The translations under genes were made by a program, and so were the position numbers. The notes below the pieces were generated by a model. The model made no database searches. It had not been told where the DNA came from and saw nothing but the letters and a program-made list of their open reading frames with translations. Positions 10,910 to 19,589 of a stretch of 64,000 nucleotides of DNA are shown one piece after another. Position 1 is the stretch's first letter. Each line of letters opens with the position of its first letter. The DNA comes from Pseudomonas nitroreducens (GTDB lineage Bacteria; Pseudomonadota; Gammaproteobacteria; Pseudomonadales; Pseudomonadaceae): the NCBI RefSeq assembly GCF_014204515.1, contig NZ_JACHLI010000038.1, positions 1-64,000 on the forward strand, read 5' to 3'.

Positions 10910-10933
10910 AACACTACCACAATATGTAGTGTT
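10910..10933. promoter_or_regulatory. NrdR-type palindrome (strong copy)
   Basis: AACACTAC and GTAGTGTT form a perfect 8-bp inverted repeat around CACAATAT. The 16-mer at 10917-10932 (CCACAATATGTAGTGT) fits the NrdR consensus at 14 of 16 positions. It lies about 600 bases from nrdA and 167 bases from the response regulator start, so it could act on either promoter. Confidence 0.55.
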
Positions 10934-11098
10934 TCTGCTGCAGCAGGTATTGACCTTTGCGCGCAATGCCTGCTTACGCCGCTGGCGTGCGATGGCGCGG
11001 GCAATCTGGCTACAATGCCGGCCGCTTTTGCGGGCTCTGCCAGCAGGCTCTCTATAGTAGGCAGGCCCGCGCTCGCTCATGGCGCATCAGGAGGCAAG

Positions 11099-11803
11099 GT
11101 GGAACAAGAAGCGCGCATTCTCATCGTCGAGGACGACCAGCGACTGGCCGAACTGACCCAGGACTACCTGGAGAGCAACGGCCTGGCGGTGTCCATCGAG
11201 TCCCATGGTGGCAGGGCGGTGGAGCGGGTGCTGGCCGAGCGGCCGGACCTGGTGGTGCTCGACCTGATGCTGCCGGGGGAGGATGGACTGTCCATCTGCA
11301 GACGTTTGCGCCCCGATTACGACGGGCCGATCCTGATGCTCACCGCGCGCACCGACGATATGGATCAGGTGCAGGGCCTGGAGATGGGCGCCGACGACTA
11401 CGTGTGCAAACCGGTGCGCCCGCGCGTGCTGCTGGCGCGCATCCGTGCCCTTCTGCGCCGCAGTGAGCCGGCCGAAGCCGTGCCGGTGGCAGGCGGCAAG
11501 CGCCTGACCTTCGGCAAGCTGGTGATCGACAACGCCATGCGCGAGGCCTGGCTGGACGAGCAGACCATCGAGCTGACCAGCGCCGAGTTCGACCTGCTCT
11601 GGCTGCTGGCGGCCAACGCCGGGCGCATCCTCTCCCGCGAGGAAATCTTCAACTCCCTGCGCGGCATCGAGTACGACGGCCAGGACCGTTCCATCGACGT
11701 GCGCATCTCGCGCATCCGCCCGAAGATCGGCGACGACCCGATGCACCCGCGCCTGATCAAGACGGTGCGCAGCAAGGGCTACCTGTTCGTCGGCGAGCTC
11801 TGA
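11099..11803 (+). CDS. OmpR/PhoB-family response regulator (RstA-like)
   Basis: This 234-residue protein has a receiver domain (residues 7-118) with the acidic pair E11-D12, phospho-acceptor D55 in VVLDLMLPG, T82 and K104, followed by a winged-helix DNA-binding domain (about 135-232) ending in TVRSKGYLFVGEL. It is most like RstA. I chose the GTG at 11099 because AGGAGG lies 5-6 bases upstream and the next residues begin the receiver domain; a longer reading from further upstream would run through the control region. A GNAT gene follows after three bases and the likely cognate kinase is 785 bases downstream. Confidence 0.9.
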   Translation: MEQEARILIVEDDQRLAELTQDYLESNGLAVSIESHGGRAVERVLAERPDLVVLDLMLPGEDGLSICRRLRPDYDGPILMLTARTDDMDQVQGLEMGADDYVCKPVRPRVLLARIRALLRRSEPAEAVPVAGGKRLTFGKLVIDNAMREAWLDEQTIELTSAEFDLLWLLAANAGRILSREEIFNSLRGIEYDGQDRSIDVRISRIRPKIGDDPMHPRLIKTVRSKGYLFVGEL

Positions 11804-11806
11804 GTT

Positions 11807-12361
11807 GTGAGCGCCGTGCGACCTTTCCCCGAGCTGCACGGCGAACGCTTCCGTCTGCGCGCCTTCACCGATGCCGACCAGCCGACGGTATTCCGTGCGC
11901 TGTCGCATCCCGAGGTGATCCGCTACTACGGCGTCTCCTACGCGACGCTGGAGGCCACCCGCGAGCAGATGGAGTGGTTCGAGCGCATCCATGAAGAGGG
12001 CAGCGGCATCTGGTGGGCGATCTGCCGTCCGGAAGCGCCCGAGGCGATCCTCGGCGGCTGCGGCTTCAACAACTGGCAACAGGAGCATCGGCGCCTGGAG
12101 CTGGGCTACTGGCTGTTGCCGGAGCACTGGGGGCAGGGGGTGATGAGCGAATGCCTGCCGCTGATCTTCCGCCACGCCTTCCGCGAAATGAACGTGCACC
12201 GCATCGAGGCCGAGGTGGAGACGGAGAACCTTGCCAGCGGCCGCCTGCTGCTGCGCCAGGGGTTCACGCTGGAAGGCCGGCGTCGCGAGTGCGAGGTGAA
12301 GGACGGCGCGTTCCTCAGTCTGGATTACTACGGGTTGCTCAATTCGGCGGAGGTCGGGTGA
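11807..12361 (+). CDS. GNAT-family N-acetyltransferase (RimJ/RimL type)
   Basis: This 184-residue protein fits the RimJ/RimL branch of GNAT enzymes, which transfer acetyl from acetyl-CoA to N-termini or small amines. It starts with the family pattern ERFRLRAFTDADQPTVFRALSHPEV, carries the acetyl-CoA-binding stretch ELGYWLLPEHWGQGVMSE (residues about 97-114), and the ENLASGRLLLRQGF helix typical of the C-terminal half. It starts with GTG three bases after the regulator stop, so the two are translationally linked. Its presence between regulator and kinase is unusual for a two-component operon. Its substrate cannot be read from the sequence. Confidence 0.85.
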   Translation: MSAVRPFPELHGERFRLRAFTDADQPTVFRALSHPEVIRYYGVSYATLEATREQMEWFERIHEEGSGIWWAICRPEAPEAILGGCGFNNWQQEHRRLELGYWLLPEHWGQGVMSECLPLIFRHAFREMNVHRIEAEVETENLASGRLLLRQGFTLEGRRRECEVKDGAFLSLDYYGLLNSAEVG

Positions 12362-12370
12362 GTTCGGCGC

Positions 12371-12553
12371 AGGGGCTGGCCCTCACCCCAGCCCTCTCCC
12401 GGGGGGAGAGGGGGCCGACCGTGCCGTGCGCCGGTTCGGCGTTGTCCTGTGGTGATCGACGCCAATCGAATCGTTCGTCTTTAACGGCATGCTTCGCGCA
12501 CACGCCGAACAGTCCCCTCTCCCTCCGGGAGAGGGCTAGGGTGAGGGGGCTCC
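12371..12553. repeat. Paired CCTCTCCC-type repeat
   Basis: Two inverted arms (12371-12417 CCCTCACCCCAGCCCTCTCCC... and 12507-12553 ...GGGAGAGGGCTAGGGTGAGGG) enclose about 90 bases. It separates the GNAT and kinase genes and ends about 35 bases before the kinase start. Confidence 0.75.
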
Positions 12554-12587
12554 CAGCCTGCACCGCGCCAGTCCGGAACCACCACCC

Positions 12588-14213
12588 ATGAAATCCATCT
12601 TCCTGCGCATCTACGGCGGCATGCTGTTGACCCTGGTGGCGGTCGCCGCGTTGGCGGTACTGACGCTGCACCTGGTCAACGACGTGCGCGGCGAGCGCTA
12701 CCGCGAGGACCTGGCGCGCGGCACCTTCCGCCTGATGGCCGATGAGCTGCTGCCCATGAGCGAGGTGGATCGCAAGCGCGCGCTGAGCCAGTGGAGTCGC
12801 CTGCTGGGCATCCCGCTCAAACTCACCGGCCTGGACTCGCTGGGTATGGAAGGGCGAAGCCGGGCGCGGCTGATGAACGATCAGGTGGTGGTGCAGGCCA
12901 GGGCGCCCCATGAAGTGCAGGTGATGACCCAGGTGAGCGCGGCGGAAGGGCTGATCCTCACCGGCGAGGTGGAGCAGGTCAGCGAGCAGCTGGCGCGCGC
13001 CACCATCTACCTGCTGATGGACGAGCTCAAGCGTTACCCGGCCAGCGAGCAGCCCTATCACCTGGCGCGCATCGTCCGCGACAAGCGCTTCGGTTTCGAG
13101 GTGCACCTGCTGCGCCTGAAGGAGGTCGACCTCGACGACGACCAGAGCCGCCGGGTGGAGGAGGGCGACACGGTGATGGCGCTGGGCAAGGGCGGCGATT
13201 CCATTCGCGTGCTTTCGGGCATTCTCGACACGCCCTGGGTGCTGGAGCTGGGGCCGATCTACCAGATGAACCCGTACCCGCCGCAGTTGCTGACGATCAT
13301 CGTGGTGGTGGCGTTGACGCTGATCGGGCTCACGCTCTATCTGCTGATCAGCGGCCTGGAGCAGCGTCTGCGCAGCCTCGAATCCGCCGCCACGCGCATT
13401 GCCCGCGGCAGCCTGGACACCCGTGTGGAAGTGCGCGGCGCCGACTCGGTGGGGCGGCTCGCCGGGGCTTTCAACCACATGGCTGAGCAGTTGCACCTGC
13501 TGCTGACGGTGCAGCGCGAACTGGTGCGCGCGGTCTCCCACGAGCTGCGCACGCCGGTGGCGCGGCTGCGCTTCGGGCTGGAGATGATCGAGTCCGCCGA
13601 GACCGACAAGGCACGGCGCAAGTACATGGAAGGCATGGATGGCGACATCCAGGACCTCGACCAGCTGGTGGACGAGATGCTCACCTACGCGCGGCTGGAG
13701 CAGGGCTCGCCAGCGCTGAGCTACCAGCGCATCGAACTGGGTGCGCTGGTGGAGCAGGTGGTGGCGGAGATCGCACCGCTGCGCCGGGAAATCACCGTGA
13801 CCTGCGAGGCGGGTTCGCTGGTGCCGTTCGACCAGGGCAGCTGGATCGAGGCCGAGCCGCGCTACCTGCATCGTGCCCTGCAGAACCTGATGACCAACGC
13901 GTTGCGCTACGCCGAGGGGCGGGTACGGATCAGTTACCGGGTGAGCGTGGACCGCTGCCAGGTGGACGTCGAAGACGACGGCCCCGGAGTGCCGGAAGCG
14001 CAGTGGCACCGGCTGTTCCAGCCGTTCTTCCGCGCCGACGACAGCCGCGCGCGGGTCACCGGTGGGCATGGGCTGGGGCTGTCCATCGTGCGGCGGATCA
14101 TCCACTGGCACGGTGGCCGCGCGCAGATCGCCCGCAGCGAAGTGCTGGGCGGGGCGTGCTTCACTCTGATGTGGCCGCGTCGGCAGGCGCCGAAGGTCGA
14201 TGACAGTATTTGA
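12588..14213 (+). CDS. Sensor histidine kinase (RstB-like)
   Basis: This 541-residue inner-membrane kinase probably phosphorylates the OmpR-type regulator upstream. It has an N-terminal membrane segment (about 10-30), a periplasmic sensor region (31-232), a second membrane helix (about 234-256), a HAMP linker (257-308), the H-box VSHELRTP with phospho-acceptor H318, the N-box around LQNLMTNALRY, and G-boxes DDGPGVP and GGHGLGLSIV. The long sensor region and overall design resemble RstB. It is separated from the regulator by the GNAT gene and a repeat. The stop overlaps no other gene; the signal it senses is unknown. Confidence 0.92.
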   Translation: MKSIFLRIYGGMLLTLVAVAALAVLTLHLVNDVRGERYREDLARGTFRLMADELLPMSEVDRKRALSQWSRLLGIPLKLTGLDSLGMEGRSRARLMNDQVVVQARAPHEVQVMTQVSAAEGLILTGEVEQVSEQLARATIYLLMDELKRYPASEQPYHLARIVRDKRFGFEVHLLRLKEVDLDDDQSRRVEEGDTVMALGKGGDSIRVLSGILDTPWVLELGPIYQMNPYPPQLLTIIVVVALTLIGLTLYLLISGLEQRLRSLESAATRIARGSLDTRVEVRGADSVGRLAGAFNHMAEQLHLLLTVQRELVRAVSHELRTPVARLRFGLEMIESAETDKARRKYMEGMDGDIQDLDQLVDEMLTYARLEQGSPALSYQRIELGALVEQVVAEIAPLRREITVTCEAGSLVPFDQGSWIEAEPRYLHRALQNLMTNALRYAEGRVRISYRVSVDRCQVDVEDDGPGVPEAQWHRLFQPFFRADDSRARVTGGHGLGLSIVRRIIHWHGGRAQIARSEVLGGACFTLMWPRRQAPKVDDSI

Positions 14214-14353
14214 CCTTGGAGTCAAAAAATGCAGAATGCACCGGTGCCATCACCGGCCGATGGCGCCTTCCGCTGCACCCCGCCGCCGTTCCGCCTGATT
14301 GATCTTTCCACCCAGAGCTATATCCCTTGCGGGGTATTGCATAGGTAGCGGTA

Positions 14354-14379
14354 TCGTTATGTAATTTTTGTTATAGCGA
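14354..14379 (+). promoter_or_regulatory. ModE-type operator upstream of modABC
   Basis: TCGTTAT (14354-14360) and ATAGCGA (14373-14379) form an inverted repeat with one mismatch around GTAATTTTTGTT, close to the known ModE site CGTTATAT...ATATAACG. It is 67 bases upstream of the modA start. In E. coli ModE represses modABC when molybdate is abundant; the same is inferred here. No modE gene lies in the window. Confidence 0.75.
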
Positions 14380-14446
14380 ACGCATGCAGGCGCTGGTTCT
14401 TCTGCCGGTTCGACGCTTGAAAACAACAACCCACTGGAGCATCACG

Positions 14447-15202
14447 ATGAAACATCGCTTCGCAAGCTTGTCCCTGCTGGTCGCTTCCTGCTTCGCCCTG
14501 CACTCGGCCCTGGCCGATGAAGTGCAGGTAGCCGTCGCCGCCAACTTCACCGCGCCGATCCAGGCGATCGCCAAGGACTTCGAGAAGGACACCGGCCACA
14601 AGCTGGTCGCCGCCTACGGCGCCACCGGCCAGTTCTACACCCAGATCAAGAACGGCGCGCCGTTCGAAGTCTTCCTCGCCGCCGACGACACCACGCCGAA
14701 GAAGCTCGAGGAGGAGAAGGAAATCGTCCCCGGCTCGCGCTTCACTTACGCCATCGGCACCCTGGCGCTGTGGTCGGCGAAAGACGGCTACGTCGACGCC
14801 AAGGGCGACGTGCTGAAGAAGAACGAGTTCAAGCACCTGTCCATCGCCAACCCGAAAGCTGCGCCCTACGGCCTGGCCGCTACCCAGGTGATCGACAAGC
14901 TCGGGCTGAAGGACAAGGTCGCCGGCAAGATCGTCGAAGGCCAGAACATCACCCAGGCCTTCCAGTTCGTCTCCACCGGCAACGCGGAGCTGGGCTTCGT
15001 GGCGTTGTCGCAGATCTACAAGGATGGCAAGGTGACCAGCGGCTCCGCCTGGATCGTCCCGGCCGACCTGCATGACCCGATCCGCCAGGATGCGGTGATC
15101 CTCAACAAGGGCAAGGACAGTGCCGCTGCCAAGGCGCTGGTCGAGTACCTGAAGGGGCCGAAGGCCGCTGCGGTGATCAAGTCCTACGGTTACGAACTCT
15201 AA
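14447..15202 (+). CDS. modA: Molybdate ABC transporter, periplasmic binding protein
   Basis: ModA captures molybdate (and tungstate) in the periplasm and delivers it to ModBC. The 251-residue protein has a Sec signal peptide (residues 1-23, ending SALA), then the family pattern VAVAANFTAPIQAIAKDFEKDTG, the YGATGQFYTQI anion-binding loop, and the C-terminal AKALVEYLKGP segment. The ATG at 14447 follows GGAG and starts the signal peptide. modB follows 17 bases after the stop and modC 7 bases after modB, a standard modABC operon behind a ModE-type site. Confidence 0.97.
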   Translation: MKHRFASLSLLVASCFALHSALADEVQVAVAANFTAPIQAIAKDFEKDTGHKLVAAYGATGQFYTQIKNGAPFEVFLAADDTTPKKLEEEKEIVPGSRFTYAIGTLALWSAKDGYVDAKGDVLKKNEFKHLSIANPKAAPYGLAATQVIDKLGLKDKVAGKIVEGQNITQAFQFVSTGNAELGFVALSQIYKDGKVTSGSAWIVPADLHDPIRQDAVILNKGKDSAAAKALVEYLKGPKAAAVIKSYGYEL

Positions 15203-15219
15203 GTCGTTAAGGAACAGCG

Positions 15220-15900
15220 ATGCCCCTCACGCAGGAGGATTTCCTGGCCATCCGGCTCACCATCGAGCTGGCGGCCCTGAGTACCCTGATCCTCCTGCTG
15301 ATCGGCACACCGATCGCCTGGTGGCTGTCGCGCACCCGCTCCTGGCTGAAAGGTCCGCTGGGAGCGGTGGTGGCGCTGCCGCTGGTGCTGCCGCCCACGG
15401 TGATCGGCTTCTACCTGCTGATCACCATGGGGCCCCACGGCTTCATCGGCCATGCCACCGAGAGCCTGGGCCTGGGGCGCTTGCCGTTCACTTTCGCCGG
15501 GCTGGTGGTGGGTTCGGTGTTCTATTCGCTGCCCTTCGTGGTGCAGCCGTTGCAGAACGCGTTCGAGGCCATCGGCAACAAACCGCTGGAGGCCGCCGCG
15601 ACGCTGCGCGCGAGCCCCCTGGATACCTTCTTTTCGGTGGTCCTGCCGCTGGCGCGGCCGGGCTTCATCACCGCCAGCATCCTCGGCTTCGCCCACACCG
15701 TGGGGGAGTTCGGCGTGGTGCTGATGATCGGCGGCAATATTCCGGGCAAGACCCGCGTGGTCTCGGTGCAGATCTTCGATCACGTCGAGGCCATGGAGTA
15801 CGCCCAGGCGCACTGGCTGGCCGGCGGCATGGTGATCTTCTCCTTCTTCGTGCTGCTGGCGCTTTATGCGAGCCGCCGCAGCCGTTCGGCCTGGGCCTGA
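15220..15900 (+). CDS. modB: Molybdate ABC transporter, permease
   Basis: ModB is the inner-membrane channel subunit. The 226-residue protein has about five hydrophobic segments and the EAA loop for contact with the ATPase (EAAATLRASPLDTFFSVVLPLARPG, about residues 125-149). LPLVLPPTVIGFYLL near residue 50 is characteristic of ModB/CysTW-type permeases. It starts at an ATG with AAGGA upstream, within the modABC operon. Confidence 0.96.
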   Translation: MPLTQEDFLAIRLTIELAALSTLILLLIGTPIAWWLSRTRSWLKGPLGAVVALPLVLPPTVIGFYLLITMGPHGFIGHATESLGLGRLPFTFAGLVVGSVFYSLPFVVQPLQNAFEAIGNKPLEAAATLRASPLDTFFSVVLPLARPGFITASILGFAHTVGEFGVVLMIGGNIPGKTRVVSVQIFDHVEAMEYAQAHWLAGGMVIFSFFVLLALYASRRSRSAWA

Positions 15901-15907
15901 GGTGGGC

Positions 15908-17011
15908 ATGTCGCAAGAGCTTCCCGCGCGCGCCATCGAGGCCCGATTCCAGATCGCCTATTCGGGCTTCAGCCTGGACGTTGACCTGCAACTGCCGGGC
16001 AAGGGCGTGACCGCGCTGTTCGGCCATTCCGGCTCCGGCAAGACCACCTGCCTGCGCTGCGTGGCGGGCCTTGAGCGCGCGCCGCTCGGCCGGCTGGTGG
16101 TCAACGGCGAGGTCTGGCAGGACAGCGCATCCGGCGTGTTCCTGCCGCCGCACAAACGCGCGCTGGGCTATGTGTTCCAGGACGCCAACCTGTTCGAGCA
16201 CCTTTCGGTGAAGCGCAATCTCACCTATGGCATGCGGCGCGTGCCGCGCGCCGAGCATCGCGTGGAGCTGGAGCAGGCCACCGAGTTGCTCGGCATCGGC
16301 CATCTGCTGGAGCGCATGCCGGGGCACTTGTCTGGCGGCGAACGCCAGCGTGTCGGCATGGCCCGCGCGCTGCTGACCAGCCCGCGCCTGTTGTTGATGG
16401 ACGAGCCACTGGCGGCGCTGGACCTCAAGCGCAAGGCGGAAATCCTGCCCTACCTGGAGCGTCTGCACGACGAGCTGGATATCCCGATTCTCTACGTCAG
16501 CCACTCGCCGGACGAAGTGGCGCGGCTGGCCGATCACCTGGTCTTGCTCGACCAGGGCAAGGCGATTGCCAGCGGCCCGGTGATGGAAACCCTGGCGCGC
16601 ACCGACCTGCCGATCTCCCATCTGGAGGATGCCGGCGTGGTGGTCGATGGCCAGGTGCTGGGACACGACGCCGACTACGGCCTGCTGAGCCTGGCGCTGC
16701 CGCACTGCGAGCAGCGCATCCGCCTGGCCCACGCGCCGATGGACAAGGGCAGGGCGCTGCGTATCAAGGTGCAGGCGCGGGACGTCAGCCTGAGCCTGGA
16801 GCCGGCGGCCCACAGCAGCATCCTCAACGTGCTGCCGGCCACCGTCGTCGAGATCGTGCCTACCGACAATCCTGCACACCTGCTGGTGAAACTGGACGTG
16901 GCCGGCACGCCGTTGCTGGCGCGGATCACCCGCTACTCCCACGACCAGCTCGGGCTGCATGCCGGCCAGGCAGTGTGGGCGCAGATCAAGTCGGTGGCGT
17001 TGCTGGCCTGA
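15908..17011 (+). CDS. modC: Molybdate ABC transporter, ATP-binding protein
   Basis: ModC hydrolyses ATP to drive molybdate import. The 367-residue protein has Walker A GHSGSGKT (39-46), the Q-loop YVFQDANLF (about 88-96), signature LSGGERQRV (141-149), Walker B LLLMDEP (161-167) and the switch histidine in YVSHSPDE. The C-terminal ~75 residues form a Mop/TOBE molybdate-binding domain (SILNVLPATVVEI...). The ATG at 15908 with GAGGTG upstream lies seven bases after modB. A bidirectional terminator follows a palindromic repeat downstream. Confidence 0.97.
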   Translation: MSQELPARAIEARFQIAYSGFSLDVDLQLPGKGVTALFGHSGSGKTTCLRCVAGLERAPLGRLVVNGEVWQDSASGVFLPPHKRALGYVFQDANLFEHLSVKRNLTYGMRRVPRAEHRVELEQATELLGIGHLLERMPGHLSGGERQRVGMARALLTSPRLLLMDEPLAALDLKRKAEILPYLERLHDELDIPILYVSHSPDEVARLADHLVLLDQGKAIASGPVMETLARTDLPISHLEDAGVVVDGQVLGHDADYGLLSLALPHCEQRIRLAHAPMDKGRALRIKVQARDVSLSLEPAAHSSILNVLPATVVEIVPTDNPAHLLVKLDVAGTPLLARITRYSHDQLGLHAGQAVWAQIKSVALLA

Positions 17012-17025
17012 GTCCGCAGCCGCAT

Positions 17026-17110
17026 TTCGTAGGATGGGTGGAGCGCAGCGATACCCATGCTGCCGGTGCACTGGAACGATGGGTATCGCTGCGCTCCACG
17101 CCATCCTACA
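17026..17110. repeat. GGATGGGT palindromic repeat
   Basis: GTAGGATGGGTGGAGCGCAG with its inverted copy CTGCGCTCCACGCCATCCTAC encloses ATACCCATGCT...GATGGGTAT. It is the most complete palindromic copy of a family also seen at 3.2, 53.5 and 54.7 kb. Confidence 0.8.
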
Positions 17111-17145
17111 AGTGCGTCTCGGGTGTCGGCTTTGCCGGTCGACCC

Positions 17146-17184
17146 GAAAGAAAAAGGGCGGCCATGGGCCGCCCTTTTTCTTTC
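17146..17184. terminator. Bidirectional terminator between modC and the porin gene
   Basis: AAAGGGCGGCC and GGCCGCCCTTT pair, with an A-rich run before and a T run after, so it can end the modABC transcript (plus) and the porin transcript (minus). Confidence 0.9.
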
Positions 17185-17194
17185 ACTCCACGCC

Positions 17195-18568
17195 TTACAG
17201 CAGCGGAATGGTGTAGCTGACGATCAGGCGGTTCTCGTCCTGGTCGCGTTGGCTCGGTACGCCTGGGGTGGAGGCTGCCGGCAGGCCGCTGCGCATGGCG
17301 GCGTTCTTCCAGGCCAGGCCCAGGCCCTTGAAGGTGCCTTCCGGAACGACGTAGCCCAGGGCGATATCGCGTTCCCACTCGCCCTTGTCGCCTTGCTTGG
17401 TGTCGATGTTGTCGGCGTTCAGGTAGAGCACGCTGAAGGTCAGGCCCGGTACGCCGAGGTCGGCGAAGTCGTAGGCGTAGCGACCGATCCAGGTGCGCTC
17501 GCCGGCGCGGTTGAACTTCAGCAGCTGGGCGTCGGAGATCAGGTAGGTGCTGGTGCCTTCGCCGTCGCCGCGGTTGAGGTAGGGGAAGTCGCTGTCACCG
17601 GTCAGCACCTGGTAGCCGGCGCCAAGGCTGTGGCCGCCCAGGGCGTAGGTGAACATGCCGCTGTAGACGTTGTTGTCGACTTCGCCCTTGAGGCTGTTGC
17701 CGCCGTAGTAGCCGCTGCTGACGTAGCCGTCGGCACGGCCCGAGGCGCTGCCGTTCTTGCCGTCGGAGTCACTGATGAAGACGCGGATGTCCGACTTCAG
17801 GGTGCCCGGGCCGATGCCCCAGTTATGGACGAGGCCGAGGTAGTTCTGCTTGTAGAAGTTGTCCAGCTCGCCGTAGTAGTACGACAGGGTCAGGTTCTTG
17901 GTCGCCTTGTAGTCACCGCCGGCGAAGTAGAACTTGTTGCTGTCGCGCGAGGAGGCGCTGCTGCCGTTGGCGCCGGCAATCGACATGCTGCGCCAGTCGG
18001 TGGAGTTGCGGCCCTTGGTGTGGGTCAGCTGGCCGCCGGTCAGGGTCAGGCCGTCGATGTCGGTGGAGGTGACCTGGCCACCTTCATAGGTCATCGGCAG
18101 CAGGCGGGCGTCGTTGTAGACGACCACCGGCAGCTTGGGCTGCAGGGTGCCGTAGCGGAACTCGGTCTTGGAGATCTTCGCCTTGGCGGTCATACCCAGG
18201 CTGCTGAATTCATCGACGGCGCTGCCATCGCTTTCCAGCGGGAAGATGGTGCCCGGCTGGCGATCGATACCGGCCTTGCCGGCCTTGCCGCCGCCGTCCA
18301 GGCGCACGCCGAGCAGGCCCAGGGCGTCGACGCCGAAGCCCACGGTGCCTTCGGTGAAGCCGGAGGAATAGTTGAGCATGAAGCCCTGGCCCCATTCTTC
18401 CTGCTTGCTGGGCGAGGCGGGGCCATTGCGGTTGTCGGTGTTGATGTAGAAGTTGCGCAGGCTCAGGCTGGCCTTGCTGTCTTCGATGAAGCCGCCGGCG
18501 TGGGCCGATTGCGCGATGAGGCCGAGCGAGCTGGCCGCAATGGCGAGCGCCAGGGTGTTTCTGGTCAT
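17195..18568 (-). CDS. OprD-family outer-membrane porin
   Basis: OprD-family porins are 18-stranded outer-membrane channels for amino acids, peptides or organic acids in Pseudomonas. The 457-residue precursor has a signal peptide (MTRNTLALAIAASSLGL..., cleavage after SAHA), then the typical mature start GFIEDSKASLSLRNFYIN, the QEEWGQGFMLNYSSGFTEG segment, and a C-terminal beta strand ending SYTIPLL. The ATG at 18568 begins the signal peptide and has GGAG upstream; longer readings to 18700 are rejected. The substrate cannot be assigned. It forms its own unit, convergent with modC. Confidence 0.93.
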   Translation of the reverse strand: MTRNTLALAIAASSLGLIAQSAHAGGFIEDSKASLSLRNFYINTDNRNGPASPSKQEEWGQGFMLNYSSGFTEGTVGFGVDALGLLGVRLDGGGKAGKAGIDRQPGTIFPLESDGSAVDEFSSLGMTAKAKISKTEFRYGTLQPKLPVVVYNDARLLPMTYEGGQVTSTDIDGLTLTGGQLTHTKGRNSTDWRSMSIAGANGSSASSRDSNKFYFAGGDYKATKNLTLSYYYGELDNFYKQNYLGLVHNWGIGPGTLKSDIRVFISDSDGKNGSASGRADGYVSSGYYGGNSLKGEVDNNVYSGMFTYALGGHSLGAGYQVLTGDSDFPYLNRGDGEGTSTYLISDAQLLKFNRAGERTWIGRYAYDFADLGVPGLTFSVLYLNADNIDTKQGDKGEWERDIALGYVVPEGTFKGLGLAWKNAAMRSGLPAASTPGVPSQRDQDENRLIVSYTIPLL

Positions 18569-18790
18569 GTGACGTTTGCTCCGATGGTCATTTCTTTTTG
18601 TGGGGACCCCAAGAACCAGACGTTGTCGTTTGGTTGTATAGAATTCTATATACCGATTGGCCTGCTGACGATTCCTCGGAAGGTAAAATCCGAGGCTCAA
18701 AAGAGGTACGGGTTCGTCTGGACGGCGTGCATGACGCCAAATTCTGACTTTTAAGTCAAGACTTTCAGCTGTGTCTGTCAGTCGCAGCGG

Positions 18791-19501
18791 TCAGACGGCA
18801 GGGATGGCGATCAGGCTCAGCAGGCGCTCGTCGAACAGGCTGAACTGCCCGCTGATCTCCTTGCCGTGGTGCCACTCCTCCGACAGGTCGGTGAGCAGGC
18901 GCAGCTGCGCGTGGCCGCCGGCGGACCAGCTGAGCAGCTCGGCGTGCTCGAAATAGAAGCGCTTGCGCACCAGCGGGAAGAGGGCCTTGAACAGGCTTTC
19001 CTTGAGGGAAAAGGTCAGGGTGACCTGCAGCGCCGCCTGCTGTGGATCGAGGCGGGTGAGTTCGTCGGGAGTGAGGATTTCTGCGGCCAGCCGCTCGGCG
19101 CGGGCGGTCTCCAGGCGATTCTCCACGTCCAGCCCGAGTCCGCGCCATTGGTTGCTCTGCGCGACGATGGCGGCTGCCCAGCCGTCGCCGTGGGTGATGG
19201 AACCGCAGAAGCCGGCCGGCCAGAGCGGTGCGCGCTCTTCATCGGTGCCCGGCACCTGCGCCGGGCCACCGCAGGCCTGCAATGCCTCGCGGGCACAGAG
19301 ACGCCCGGCGAGGTATTCGGCCTGGCGCTTGGCCACCGAACGCTGGATGTTCGCCGGCGCCTCGACCTGACCCATGGCAAAGTCCCCGGCCCGCAGGCGC
19401 TGGCGGTCGAAGCGGGTGCTGCGCAGGTGGCAGCCGGCCAGGGGCGTGGGCAGGGGCCAGTCGGCGTCGAGTGGGGTGCAGAAGTCGGGGAGAGCAGTCA
19501 T
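18791..19501 (-). CDS. pcpS: 4'-phosphopantetheinyl transferase (PcpS-like)
   Basis: The enzyme moves the phosphopantetheine arm from CoA onto carrier proteins of fatty acid and siderophore synthesis. The 236-residue protein is of the EntD/PcpS type: KRQAEYLAGRLCAREAL, SITHGDGWAAAIV, the magnesium-binding GLGLDVENR, and FSLKESLFKALFPLVRKRFYFEHAELL. In P. aeruginosa a single PcpS serves both primary and secondary metabolism. I chose the ATG at 19501, which gives a length matching PcpS; GTG 19534 would add 11 residues. Confidence 0.93.
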   Translation of the reverse strand: MTALPDFCTPLDADWPLPTPLAGCHLRSTRFDRQRLRAGDFAMGQVEAPANIQRSVAKRQAEYLAGRLCAREALQACGGPAQVPGTDEERAPLWPAGFCGSITHGDGWAAAIVAQSNQWRGLGLDVENRLETARAERLAAEILTPDELTRLDPQQAALQVTLTFSLKESLFKALFPLVRKRFYFEHAELLSWSAGGHAQLRLLTDLSEEWHHGKEISGQFSLFDERLLSLIAIPAV

Positions 19502-19589
19502 GGGAGCATTCTGCCGCGCCAGAACGTGGCTCACCAGTCACGCGGCACTTACATTCCTTTGCAAACCTTCACCAAAGGCGTACGGATTC

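Larger units (their letters stand above)
10316..11098. other. Long divergent control region of nrdAB and the response regulator gene
   Basis: This 783-base gap separates the divergent nrdA and response regulator genes. It contains two NrdR-type palindromes and a perfect DnaA box, listed separately, and a GGTGCCCGGGGGCACC palindrome at about 10357-10373 in the nrdA leader. Frames inside it lack ribosome sites and are not credible genes. Confidence 0.6.
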
